From NCBI GenBank assembly GCA_021201665.1, contig JAJQEO010000023.1:1-64000 (forward strand): 64,000 nt of DNA, in the 5' to 3' direction. This document shows, piece after piece, positions 42,729 to 51,554 of the stretch (position 1 is the first letter of the stretch; each line of letters opens with the position of its first letter). A program made the translations under genes and the position numbers. Under the pieces are notes generated by a model, which worked only from the letters and a program-made list of their open reading frames with translations, had not been told where the DNA came from and made no database searches. This DNA comes from Lachnospiraceae bacterium (GTDB taxonomy: Bacteria > Bacillota > Clostridia > Lachnospirales > Lachnospiraceae).

Positions 42729-44726
42729 ATGAAGAAATCAGAAAAAACGATTTCAAGACGTGATTTTCTGCGCGGCGCGACAGCCGGAGCAGTATCCTTC
42801 GCCGCGGCAGGGATGTTCGGCGGTCTGGTACACGCGGAGGAGAGCAGCAGCGGCGACGCGATTTACACGCCGGGTACCTACACAGCTACGGCGATGGGAA
42901 TCGGCGCGGTCACAGTCACAATGACGTTTGACGAGACCAGCATTACGGAGGTCGTGGTGGATGTCTCCAACGAGACGGAGACGATCGGACAGCTGTACGG
43001 AGAAACGCTGCAGGAAGCTCTGATGGAAGCGCAGTCTGCGGACATTGACGGTGTCAGCGGTGCGACTGTTACGTCAGACGCAGTAAAGGAAGCAGCGGCA
43101 AACTGCATTGCGCAGGCGATGGGAGTAGCCGAGGCGCTTGATGCGACGAGCGAGGAAGCGGAATCCGGCTCCTGGAAGGACGCTCCGGACGCGGTGGATG
43201 ACAGCGAGATCGTCGAGACCTATGACGCGGATGTCGTGGTAGTCGGACACGGATACGCGGGACTGAACGCTTGCCGTTATCTGGCAGCGCAGGGGATCAG
43301 CGTGACTCTGATCGAGTCTCAGTCCGAGGACAGCTATCAGGCGATGGGCAACGAGGCCGGCACACCGAATGCATCGGTGCTGCTGGATCTGGGCGTACCG
43401 GAAATCGACCCGATCGAGTATTACAACAACTGGATGGTAAACTCCGGCTATCAGGCAAACCCGGGACTGATGATGAAATTCTGCCAGAATTCCGGTGAGG
43501 CAATGGACGAGTACCTTTCCGTACTTTCCGAAGAAGACCTGTCCTACATGACGACGGCATTTTATCCGCCGACAGAGCATCAGATGTCTTCCATCGGCGC
43601 GTACAAGTTCTGGCCGAGTACCTGCAGCTTCTACAGCTCTGAGTGCAACCAGACCTACATCCATCAGAAGAACCGCGAGAAGGCGATTGAAGACGGCGCG
43701 ACGTTTATGTTTTCCACAGAGGCGCAACAGCTGGTGATGGAAGATGATGAGGTCGTTGGTCTGATCGCTACTAACGCGGATGGGGATTATATTAAATTCA
43801 ACTGTAAGGCAGTCATTCTGGCTACCGGCGGTTTCGGCGCGAACTCTCAGATGCAGCAGGATCTGCTGACTGACCTTGGCGGCTGCCTGACACCGGACGA
43901 GTCCTTCTCCGTACTGATGGATTCCGACGGACGCGGCATCCAGATGGGCTACTGGGTAGGCGGCAAGCTGGATTCCCTGGGCATCCCGACCATGAACGGC
44001 AAGCATTATCATCCGGGCTATCCGCAGGGTCTGTGGCTGGACGCGGACGGCAAGCGCTATTGCAATGAGTACTGGGGACCGATCGAGTTCCGCGGCCGTC
44101 CGGCACTGCAGATGCAGCGCAGCTTCTATGCGTTCTATGATTCAAAGCTGATTGATTATCTGGCATATTCCGTTCCTTCTCACGGGTCAACCTATGCGGA
44201 TGAGGATACTCTTGCGGGCGTGGAAGAGGAGCTGGCAAACGCGCTGGCTGCCGGCAGCGAGGGCGTACAGGGCAACGACCTGAGCGCGACCTATACCCGT
44301 TACGGAGCGGAGACACTGGACGAGCTGCTTGATCTGGTTTGCTCCGATGAAACGGTGAAAGCGAACATTAAAGCTTCCATCGAGCGCTACAACGAGCTCT
44401 GTGAGGCAGGTTCTGATGAAGACTTCGGCCGCGAGAGCGAGCTGATGTTCCCGATAAAGGAAGGCCCGTTCTACTGCGACATCAAGGTGCCGGATATCGG
44501 CTGGATGATGTGTACCTGCGGCGGCCTGGTCATCAACGCAGAGCAGCAGGTTCTCAATGATTACTACAAGCCGATCAAGGGCCTGTTCGCGTCAGGCAAC
44601 TGCGCAAGCGGACGTTTCGGAACCGAGTATTTCACCCCGACGCCGGGCGTCAGCCTTGGCACTACCATCACGCTGGGACGTGAGTGTGGGAAATCTGTCG
44701 AGAAATTCCTGAATGGGGAGCTTTGA
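42729..44726 (+). CDS. Tat-exported FMN/FAD reductase (fumarate/urocanate-reductase family)
   Basis: 665 residues from ATG 42729, with AAGGAG 7 bases upstream. A twin-arginine signal ISRRDFLRGATAG leads to an FMN_bind domain (~45-130) with the ApbE-type flavinylation site SGAT (Thr113), then a FAD-binding fumarate-reductase-like domain (VVVGHGYAGLNA near 169; ATGGFGANS; C-terminal TPGVSLGTTITLGRECG). Such proteins accept electrons outside the membrane via covalent FMN and reduce an unsaturated organic acid. The substrate cannot be read from sequence. No apbE or electron-supply gene is in the window. Confidence 0.93.
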   Translation: MKKSEKTISRRDFLRGATAGAVSFAAAGMFGGLVHAEESSSGDAIYTPGTYTATAMGIGAVTVTMTFDETSITEVVVDVSNETETIGQLYGETLQEALMEAQSADIDGVSGATVTSDAVKEAAANCIAQAMGVAEALDATSEEAESGSWKDAPDAVDDSEIVETYDADVVVVGHGYAGLNACRYLAAQGISVTLIESQSEDSYQAMGNEAGTPNASVLLDLGVPEIDPIEYYNNWMVNSGYQANPGLMMKFCQNSGEAMDEYLSVLSEEDLSYMTTAFYPPTEHQMSSIGAYKFWPSTCSFYSSECNQTYIHQKNREKAIEDGATFMFSTEAQQLVMEDDEVVGLIATNADGDYIKFNCKAVILATGGFGANSQMQQDLLTDLGGCLTPDESFSVLMDSDGRGIQMGYWVGGKLDSLGIPTMNGKHYHPGYPQGLWLDADGKRYCNEYWGPIEFRGRPALQMQRSFYAFYDSKLIDYLAYSVPSHGSTYADEDTLAGVEEELANALAAGSEGVQGNDLSATYTRYGAETLDELLDLVCSDETVKANIKASIERYNELCEAGSDEDFGRESELMFPIKEGPFYCDIKVPDIGWMMCTCGGLVINAEQQVLNDYYKPIKGLFASGNCASGRFGTEYFTPTPGVSLGTTITLGRECGKSVEKFLNGEL

Positions 44727-44784
44727 TCTGAGCAGTAAAATAATAAATGAATAGGGGACAATCACTTCCCCTGCGCATAAAGAG

Positions 44785-44816
44785 AGCCGCGTCCGGTATT
44801 TGCCGGGCACGGCTTT
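44785..44816 (+). terminator. Probable terminator after the flavoprotein gene
   Basis: AGCCG-x2-TCCGG pairs with CCGGG-x2-CGGCT around a TATTTG loop, followed by a short TTT. A further hairpin CCGCAG-CTTG-CTGCGG lies at ~44900. Confidence 0.7.
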
Positions 44817-44926
44817 CTGATTGATCTCTCAGAGGTCAAATTCCCCGCAGTTCTGCTGCATAACAAATTAATGACGAGTGAAGCGAGCCTCGGTCTGAAA
44901 ACCGCAGCTTGCTGCGGGGTCGTTCA

Positions 44927-46039
44927 TTATGTAAACTCCGTAACGCCAGTATCTGTCAGCAGCCATTTTCCTTCGTGCTGACAGATATCGTTCTTCATCT
45001 CCATCTGCTGCAGTGCTTCTCTGGCCTTTTCGGCAAGCACCTCGCCATATTTCTCCCGAAGCACTGACAGGTCAATTCCCGCCAGACTTATGAGTGCGGA
45101 GTGCATTTCTTTATACATCAGGCTTTCATCGTCCAGCCGAGCGACCTGATTCGCAATCACAGAAAGGTCATCCGAATGATCCAGATACTGCTGGAGACTG
45201 TGACCATTCTTATAAGAAACTCCGTCAAGATAGCTTTCCGCTTTGTATCCGATCCCCAGCCGCTCGGTGCCATTAAGCTCTCTGACTCGGAACTGATTCT
45301 CACATCCAGGCTTTGCAAAATCATAAATCGTGTACTGGCGGTAGCCCAACTCTGCAAGCCGCGTTTTTGCCTGCTGATAAAAAGCAGTTTTTTCCTGTGC
45401 TGTACAGACAGTCAGATGCTCCTCTTGCCACCTGCGGTACAGGGAAGTCCCTCTGCACAGATGCAGCGGGTACAAGGTCAGGTGCTCCGGCTCGTAGGAA
45501 AGAACCGAGAGCAGGGAATGCTCCCAGGTATGCTCTGTCTGTCCGGGGATTCCATACAGAAGCTCAAAACTGCGATTATGCACATCAAAGGTCTTGAGGG
45601 CGACATCCACCATCGAGAGTGCTTCATAGCTGTAAGGCCTCTCCAGCAGAAGATGCTCATTCAAATCCGCCGTCTGCACTCCGAATATCCAGTGATTGAC
45701 GCCGCAGTCGGGCAATTTCTGCATCAGGGCGCGGGAGTAGTCGCCCGGCATGGTCTGCAGGGAAATCTGCACATCCTCCGCTAGATGGAAATTCTTCCGC
45801 AGCGCCCGCAGCACCTTTTGCAAACCGGATGGCTCGGCCAGCACCGGACTGCCGCCCTCGATTGAAACTGCCGTCACTTCACAGTCGTCCATATCCGCAG
45901 CGGCTGACTGAATTTCCCGCACCATGGCTTCTGTGTAGGTGCGCATCATCTGCGGGCTGTATTTGCACACGGATTGAGGACAAAAGGAGCAGTGCTTAAA
46001 ACAAAATGGGAAATTCAACTGCATAATAAGTTCATTCAT
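44927..46039 (-). CDS. HemW-like radical SAM protein
   Basis: 370 residues with the radical SAM cluster motif CFKHCSFC (Cys13, Cys17, Cys20) and a HemN/HemW-like layout (FGVQTADLNEHLLLERP; LLYGIPGQTEHTWEHSL; LTLYPLHLCRGT). HemW relatives bind or insert haem; others have different substrates. The usual HemW pattern CxYCDF is changed here (CSFCPQ), so it is a divergent paralogue of uncertain function. Single gene, convergent with the flavoprotein. Confidence 0.85.
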   Translation of the reverse strand: MNELIMQLNFPFCFKHCSFCPQSVCKYSPQMMRTYTEAMVREIQSAAADMDDCEVTAVSIEGGSPVLAEPSGLQKVLRALRKNFHLAEDVQISLQTMPGDYSRALMQKLPDCGVNHWIFGVQTADLNEHLLLERPYSYEALSMVDVALKTFDVHNRSFELLYGIPGQTEHTWEHSLLSVLSYEPEHLTLYPLHLCRGTSLYRRWQEEHLTVCTAQEKTAFYQQAKTRLAELGYRQYTIYDFAKPGCENQFRVRELNGTERLGIGYKAESYLDGVSYKNGHSLQQYLDHSDDLSVIANQVARLDDESLMYKEMHSALISLAGIDLSVLREKYGEVLAEKAREALQQMEMKNDICQHEGKWLLTDTGVTEFT

Positions 46040-46202
46040 GTGAAGGATCCTTTCCTTTGAATACTGTTTGTTATTTCGAAAAAAGAATATATTTCAATAT
46101 GTACAGTATAGAATCTAAGAAATCCTTTTGCAACTGTTTCTTTAAATTAAACTTATTTCGCAGGAATTCTTTACTTCTTTGTGGTATATACGAATAATTG
46201 GC

Positions 46203-46964
46203 TTAATTGGAATTTAATGCCAAAATCTCTTTCGCAAAAGCTAAGGCAGCCTCCTCATCTGTAGAATTTAAAAGACATAAACGAACACAAATATTCCTAC
46301 TGATATCAACCCATGTCACGATTTCATCTGAAACAGAGCCGTTTTCATAGGCGGTTCCCCACATGGTCATCTGGGCATAATACAGGGTAATGCCACCATA
46401 TTCTTCTGTCTGTACTGATCCATAGTGGAAGCTGTTGTTTACTCCTTCAACTCCATTGGGGTTCCATCCATCATCATTATATGAAAAATAGGATTTCCAG
46501 TAGGCTGTTTTTGTTGAGCCGACGCTCACATCGCAAGATGCTTCTGTATTATCCAAAGAATATTCTACGCTTGCAACTGTATATAATGGATTTGATAATG
46601 CATCCTTCCAGGAAACCCCGTGGGGGACTATTTTCAGCCATTGTGTTTCTTCACTCATAGAGGCTGCCGCCAGTTTTTCTGGAAGATAGAAGTCAAATTT
46701 GCCAAGATAAGTGGACGATGCTCTGTAAAAGGCCCACATTCCGTTTCCGGACTGACCGGCATAAACGGAAAGGCCGGATAGAATCACCAATGCTGCAGCT
46801 AACAATGCTGCAAGAACACGCTTCTTTTTCACTAAAGTACGGACTGTAACATGCTGCGTCCGCAGCTTATGTTTTCTTCTTATTTCCTCAAAAGAAGATT
46901 CTGGTACAGGAAAATGCTGCACGGTGTGAATTGCCATCTCTTCAAATTCTAAATTTGTCATCAC
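46203..46964 (-). CDS. Putative anti-sigma factor, membrane protein
   Basis: 253 residues: a cytoplasmic N-terminus (~1-48), one transmembrane helix (~50-66, VLAALLAAALVILSGLSV) and an extracytoplasmic domain without a recognised family. Its start overlaps the ECF sigma stop (ATGA). The position and topology support an anti-sigma or sensor partner for that sigma factor; sequence alone does not prove it. Confidence 0.7.
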   Translation of the reverse strand: MMTNLEFEEMAIHTVQHFPVPESSFEEIRRKHKLRTQHVTVRTLVKKKRVLAALLAAALVILSGLSVYAGQSGNGMWAFYRASSTYLGKFDFYLPEKLAAASMSEETQWLKIVPHGVSWKDALSNPLYTVASVEYSLDNTEASCDVSVGSTKTAYWKSYFSYNDDGWNPNGVEGVNNSFHYGSVQTEEYGGITLYYAQMTMWGTAYENGSVSDEIVTWVDISRNICVRLCLLNSTDEEAALAFAKEILALNSN

Positions 46965-47455
46965 TTTTCCTCCTCAAATTTATTTCGCAGAGTTCCGATT
47001 GCTCTTTCATAACGTTTTTTTACACTATGTACGGTACGATGCAGTACCCCGGCAATTTCCTGATGGGAAAGCTGCCCCAGCAGCTTTAACCGCACGATTT
47101 CACGATCCGGTTCTTTTAATTCATCAATCATGACCAGCAGTTCCTTTACACTCAGAATGGAATTCTGATCGTCCGGATTCTCATCTGGAAAAGCTTCAGG
47201 AATTCCGACGGTCTCATATTTTTTATGCCGGAGTTCATCCATGGCAAAATTCCGGGCGACTCGAAACAGCCAGACCTTTTCAGCCTTGTCATTTACAAAG
47301 GCCGGATGCGTCTGCCATGCCTTAAAAAAGACTTCCTGCATCAGATCCTCTGCCCGGAACCGGTCACAGAGGATCGAGAAAAGAAAGCGGAATAAATCGG
47401 TATGATATTTCTGATACAATACTTCAATCCAGTCATCAGGATTCTCGGGATTCAT
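46961..47455 (-). CDS. ECF-type RNA polymerase sigma factor
   Basis: 164 residues with sigma region 2 (LFRFLFSILCDRFRAEDLMQ, VFFKAWQ) and region 4 with its HTH (EPDREIVRLKLLGQLSHQEI). Typical of extracytoplasmic-function sigmas. AAGGAGG lies 8 bases before the ATG. Coupled to the downstream anti-sigma gene. The signal and regulon are unknown. Confidence 0.95.
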   Translation of the reverse strand: MNPENPDDWIEVLYQKYHTDLFRFLFSILCDRFRAEDLMQEVFFKAWQTHPAFVNDKAEKVWLFRVARNFAMDELRHKKYETVGIPEAFPDENPDDQNSILSVKELLVMIDELKEPDREIVRLKLLGQLSHQEIAGVLHRTVHSVKKRYERAIGTLRNKFEEEK

Positions 47456-47539
47456 GTTGCTGCGCCTCCTTTCCGTGTTATGAACGGTGACAATAGTTAC
47501 TTTTCTGCTCGCAACTGCGTTGCTCGTTGAACATCGAAA

Positions 47540-47572
47540 TTTCCCGGCGCAAGCGCCGCAAATTTCTTCTGG
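47540..47572. repeat. Hairpin upstream of the sigma gene
   Basis: GAAATTTCCCGGCG and CGCCGCAAATTTC surround a CAAG loop. It resembles the hairpin modules of the intergenic palindromic families. Confidence 0.6.
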
Positions 47573-47752
47573 TCACATTATATAAACGTTTGGCAGAGAA
47601 AAAAAGCGACATGTTTTTCAAAATTATTTTTTGACCCTGAATTTAATTTTTGATTGAAGGGTTTACAATCAATGATCTGGATGCAATAAGCTGTTGCAGG
47701 CAAAAAATGGATTATGCACGGATAAATAATGGATTGCGAACAACAAAACCAA

Positions 47753-47781
47753 TTGACAAATGGATAAATATTTGATAAAAT
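47753..47781 (+). promoter_or_regulatory. Promoter of the HTH-Uma2 gene
   Basis: TTGACA (47753-47758) and TAAAAT (47776-47781) with a 17-base spacer. The predicted transcript begins after the ATG at 47782, so translation starts at 47812. Confidence 0.85.
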
Positions 47782-47811
47782 ATGGGAAATTACAGAAAGA
47801 AGATAATTGCC

Positions 47812-48648
47812 ATGACGATAGAAGAAATGAGAAAGAAAAAGAACGAATGCGGATATACCTATGAACAGATTGCGAGACTGGCTGATCTTCCGGTTGGAAC
47901 GGTGCAGAAGGTGCTGGGGGGCATCACAAAGTCTCCGCGCTATACTACCCTGCAGGCACTGCAAAGAGTTTTCGAGGATGAGCGGCAGCCGGCAGCAGAG
48001 GCGTTTGCCTATGATTTTGATGGGAGCGATTCGGATATCTCCCGGCAGGACTCTGTGCACGAGGCATCCTTCGCTTATGCTTCAGACGCGCAATCATATA
48101 CGGTAGAGGACTATCTGGCACTGCCGGAAGACCGCCGTGTGGAGCTGATTGACGGCGTGTTTTATGACATGGCGGCGCCGACCCATATCCATCAGATGCT
48201 TGCCACGGAGATCTGGCGCTGCTTTTCGGAATACATCAGGAAAAATCATGGCGACTGCCGCCCGTTGGTCGCGCCGCTTGACGTGCAGCTGGACTGTGAT
48301 GACAGAACCATGGTGCAGCCGGATGTGATGATTCTCTGCGATCCGGACAAGATCCGGCATGGCAGGCTGTATGGCGCGCCGGATCTCGCGGTGGAGATTG
48401 TTTCCCGGTCTTCATCGGTGAAGGACGGACATTTGAAGTGTTCAAAGTATGAAAGGGCCGGTGTGCGTGAATACTGGCTCGTGTATCCGGAGCAGAAAAA
48501 AGTAGTCGTATACTGCTTTGAGAAAGACGATATTCCTAAAATCTATGGCTTTACGGCTGCTGTTCCTGTAGGGATCTTCAATGGCTCCTGTGTGGTTGAC
48601 TTTGCAGAAATCAATGAGTATATCGCCACCTGGTATGAGCGTCTTTAA
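47812..48648 (+). CDS. HTH-Uma2 fusion (PD-(D/E)XK nuclease-like)
   Basis: 278 residues. An N-terminal Xre-like HTH (EEMRKKKNECGYTYEQIARL, LPVGTVQKVL) is joined by an acidic linker to a Uma2/DUF820 domain (~100-278) with VQPDVMILCDPDKI, PDLAVEIVSRSS and GVREYWLVYPE. Uma2 proteins share the restriction-endonuclease fold and are common in cyanobacteria and some Firmicutes; their role is unclear. The DNA-binding fusion suggests either autoregulation or targeting. It has its own strong promoter and precedes another nuclease-type gene. Confidence 0.87.
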   Translation: MTIEEMRKKKNECGYTYEQIARLADLPVGTVQKVLGGITKSPRYTTLQALQRVFEDERQPAAEAFAYDFDGSDSDISRQDSVHEASFAYASDAQSYTVEDYLALPEDRRVELIDGVFYDMAAPTHIHQMLATEIWRCFSEYIRKNHGDCRPLVAPLDVQLDCDDRTMVQPDVMILCDPDKIRHGRLYGAPDLAVEIVSRSSSVKDGHLKCSKYERAGVREYWLVYPEQKKVVVYCFEKDDIPKIYGFTAAVPVGIFNGSCVVDFAEINEYIATWYERL

Positions 48649-48856
48649 AACTATTGTAGCTGTTTTGGACAGTATCTCGCACTTCCTGTGAAGTACGAAT
48701 GATAATGTAAATAGTACAGGAAAAATCCTTCTCCAGGACGGTATCCTGCACTTCGTATGGGATATATCTCATCGTGTAGCAATTTTTAATGGACTTTTTC
48801 GTATCTGTTGAAGGTATAGACCAATTATTTAGAATGCCATGCTTAATAAAAACAGG

Positions 48857-48885
48857 TTGTCATTTTGACAAACTTCCCTTATACT
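48857..48885 (+). promoter_or_regulatory. Promoter of the AAA-nuclease gene
   Basis: TTGTCA (48857-48862) and TATACT (48880-48885), 17 bases apart. The spacer upstream (48649-48850) contains diverged GCACTTC...GAAGT-type palindromes only. Confidence 0.75.
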
Positions 48886-48964
48886 GTTCCTCAAAGAAAC
48901 ACGTGATCTGAAATTGTAGTAGTCGACATGGCTTTTATACATGGACTCCTTTGGAGGTGAACGC

Positions 48965-50572
48965 ATGGGAAAGTTTTTTAATGTGACTGGTGCATGCAAT
49001 CCTGCCAGACATTATATGGTTGACCTGAAACCAAGGCTGAAAAAGATTCGCGAAATGGTGGACGCAGGCGATTACTTTTCTATAAATCGGGCTAGACAGT
49101 ATGGGAAGACGACCACACTGCGGGCTCTTTCGGCATTTCTTAAAGAGGATTATACAGTCGTCAGCCTGGATTTTCAGAGGCTGAGCGCTGCGGATTATGC
49201 CAGTGAAGCGGATTTTGTAAACGGTCTGGCGCGAGAAATTCGAAGAGTAACCAGACGCATGAGTGGGATACCGGACAAAATCGTCGAGGTACTGAAAAAA
49301 TATGCCGGGGAGACAGGTGAAACCGCTGCAAAACAGAACTTTAAACTTGCTGAGCTGTTTGACAGCTTCAGCGAATGGTGTGAAATATCCGAGAAGCCGG
49401 TTGTTCTGATTATAGATGAAGTAGATACTGCGTCAAATAATCAGGTCTTTCTTGATTTCCTTGCGCAGCTGAGAGCGTATTACCTGGATCGGGATGTCAT
49501 GCCCACCTTTCAGTCTGTCATACTTGCCGGAGTGTATGATCTGAGAAATCTGAAAATGAAGATTCGACCAGAAGAAGAACATAAGCTGAACAGCCCTTGG
49601 AATATTGCTGCTGAGTTTAATGTGACTATGAGTTTTTCAGCGATTGATATTCAGGGATTATTGGAACAGTACGAAGCTGACTATCATACTGGTATGGATA
49701 CGAAGGGGATTTCGGAATTGATTTTTGACTATACTTCCGGGTATCCGTTTTTGGTTTCGCGTCTCTGTAAAATTATGGACGAGAAGCTTTCAGACAGAGA
49801 AGACTTCCATCACGACCAGTGCGTATGGATGCCGGAAGGAATCCGGGAGGCGGTCAGTGTTTTGCTTTCTGAAAAGAATTCTCTGTTTGATTCTTTGTTT
49901 GGAAAGCTGAATGATTTTCCGGAGATGAAAAAACAGATTCATCTGTTATTGTTTCAGGGACAGCCAATTGCCTACAATGCGGATAATCCGGTGATTGATC
50001 TGCTTCATATGTTTGGCTTTGTGAAAGAAGAGAATGGAACAATGCAGATCGCGAACCGTATATTTGAAACGCGCCTGTATAATTATTTTCTGACACTGCC
50101 AAAAGAGCAGGGAGGAGAAATGTTCCGGCTGGCCAGTCGGGATAAAAGCCAGTTTATTCAGAACGGATTCCTGGATATGAAGCATATCCTGCAAAAGTTT
50201 ACAGAGTATTTTGACGATATCTATGGCGATCAGAAGCAGAAGTTTGTAGAAGAGGACGGCAGACGTTATTTTATGCTGTTCCTGAAACCGATTATCAACG
50301 GAACCGGCAATTATTATGTAGAGTCGCGCACAAGAAATCAGGAACGAACGGATCTGATTGTTGATTATCTGGGGGCGCAATATATCATTGAAATGAAGAT
50401 TTATCATGGAAACGCTTATAATGAACGCGGTGAAAAGCAGCTTCTGGAATATCTGGATCATTATCATTTGCAAAAAGGCTATATGTTAAGCTTTAACTTC
50501 AACCAAAAGAAGCAGATCGGTGTGAAAGAAATCGTGATTGGAGACAGGACGCTGGTCGAGGCAGTTGTATAG
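48965..50572 (+). CDS. AAA-ATPase with C-terminal PD-(D/E)XK domain
   Basis: 535 residues, start set by GGAGGTGA before ATG 48965. The P-loop is the degenerate NRARQYGKTTT (~43-53), Walker B is VVLIIDEVD (~146), and a winged-helix-like stretch follows near ~250-360. The C-terminal ~70 residues show a PD-(D/E)XK pattern: Asp in RTDLIVDY and the EMK of YIIEMKIY. This DUF1703-like family is abundant in gut Firmicutes and Bacteroidetes; its biological role is unknown, with defence or mobile-element functions proposed by context only. Confidence 0.88.
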   Translation: MGKFFNVTGACNPARHYMVDLKPRLKKIREMVDAGDYFSINRARQYGKTTTLRALSAFLKEDYTVVSLDFQRLSAADYASEADFVNGLAREIRRVTRRMSGIPDKIVEVLKKYAGETGETAAKQNFKLAELFDSFSEWCEISEKPVVLIIDEVDTASNNQVFLDFLAQLRAYYLDRDVMPTFQSVILAGVYDLRNLKMKIRPEEEHKLNSPWNIAAEFNVTMSFSAIDIQGLLEQYEADYHTGMDTKGISELIFDYTSGYPFLVSRLCKIMDEKLSDREDFHHDQCVWMPEGIREAVSVLLSEKNSLFDSLFGKLNDFPEMKKQIHLLLFQGQPIAYNADNPVIDLLHMFGFVKEENGTMQIANRIFETRLYNYFLTLPKEQGGEMFRLASRDKSQFIQNGFLDMKHILQKFTEYFDDIYGDQKQKFVEEDGRRYFMLFLKPIINGTGNYYVESRTRNQERTDLIVDYLGAQYIIEMKIYHGNAYNERGEKQLLEYLDHYHLQKGYMLSFNFNQKKQIGVKEIVIGDRTLVEAVV

Positions 50573-50735
50573 ATGGGCTGATATTACAAAAAAATAGCTG
50601 AAGCAACTGCGTAGGCGGATAGGAGAGAAAGGCGTTCAACTGTCCGATTATAGAACGTGCGCTCGCCAGGCGCACTGAGAATACGAGCACCTATATGGGT
50701 GCTCGCTTGTTTACAGCTGTCTGATCTTTTAACAG

Positions 50736-51173
50736 TCAATTACAGAACTTCCGCAAATCCGCCTTCAGCCTTTCATACCGCAGCCTTTTTTCTTCTTTTG
50801 CAAAATGCACCTCTCTTGACTGCAGCGGATTGTCTGCATAATCCAGCACTTCGGCTCCAAACTGCTCGCTGGTGAGGTCAAAAACACAATCCCCGACTAC
50901 ATTATAGCAATGATAATTTCCGCCTGGCCGCAGGATCCCGCGGACCTCGCCGCCGAAAATATCCTGCGCCAGAAAAGCGGTGATGGAACACTGCCCAAGC
51001 GTTTTGTTTTCCGGGGTCCAGTCGGAACGCATCCTTGGCGCACAGGTGTCCGCGCACCAGATCTCTGATAAGGCATCGTATAAATCCTGCGGCGTCCGGA
51101 TGCCAGCGTACAGATCTGTGAGCGCGGGGACAGCCGCGTTTTCCCATCCGTAAAAATTGTATTGCTTTGACAT
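50736..51173 (-). CDS. YunG-like protein
   Basis: 145 residues from ATG 51173. The pattern LYDALSEIWCADTCAPRMR, DWTPENKTLGQCSITAFLAQD and CVFDLTSEQFG fits the YunG family of Bacillus, whose role is unknown. The conserved Cys and the GQCSITAF plus YHCYNV layout recall papain-like folds, but this is speculation. It is leftward, between two rightward genes. Confidence 0.75.
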   Translation of the reverse strand: MSKQYNFYGWENAAVPALTDLYAGIRTPQDLYDALSEIWCADTCAPRMRSDWTPENKTLGQCSITAFLAQDIFGGEVRGILRPGGNYHCYNVVGDCVFDLTSEQFGAEVLDYADNPLQSREVHFAKEEKRLRYERLKADLRKFCN

Positions 51174-51204
51174 AATTAATGTTGCCTTTCCTTTTGCGAA
51201 ATAG

Positions 51205-51305
51205 TATATCATATGTCCGTACTCGCAAAGCGAGTATGGACACAGGCAATGTTCCGATTTTCGAAGAAAATCGAGAACGGAACCGCGCCATCTCCGTCAG
51301 GCGAT
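51205..51305 (-). repeat. Palindromic mosaic repeat, reverse orientation
   Basis: On the minus strand the order is GGCGCGG, TTCTCGATTTTC-TTC-GAAAATCGGAA, then GTCCATACTCG-CTTTG-CGAGTACGGAC. It shares the GATTTTCTTCGAAAATC core with the 62.3 kb copy. The rest of 51306-51554 shows nothing recognised. Confidence 0.75.
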
Positions 51306-51554
51306 TTCAAATGCGCGGCTTTCATTATTGTATCATGACCTGAAAGGAAAGGGCAATAGAAAAATCTCAAATCACAATTGGTGAGAGCCTGCGAAGCAGA
51401 CAGATCAATTCTCAAAACTATGTATTTGAAAAAGAATTCCGGGCATACTAAGGAAAGAAATGATTAAGGATTGCTCAAAGAAAAGCGAGCAAAGATAAGC
51501 TGTCAAGGGACTTTATGTCGCTTACGATATCTTAGAATGCCTGGAGGAATCAAA

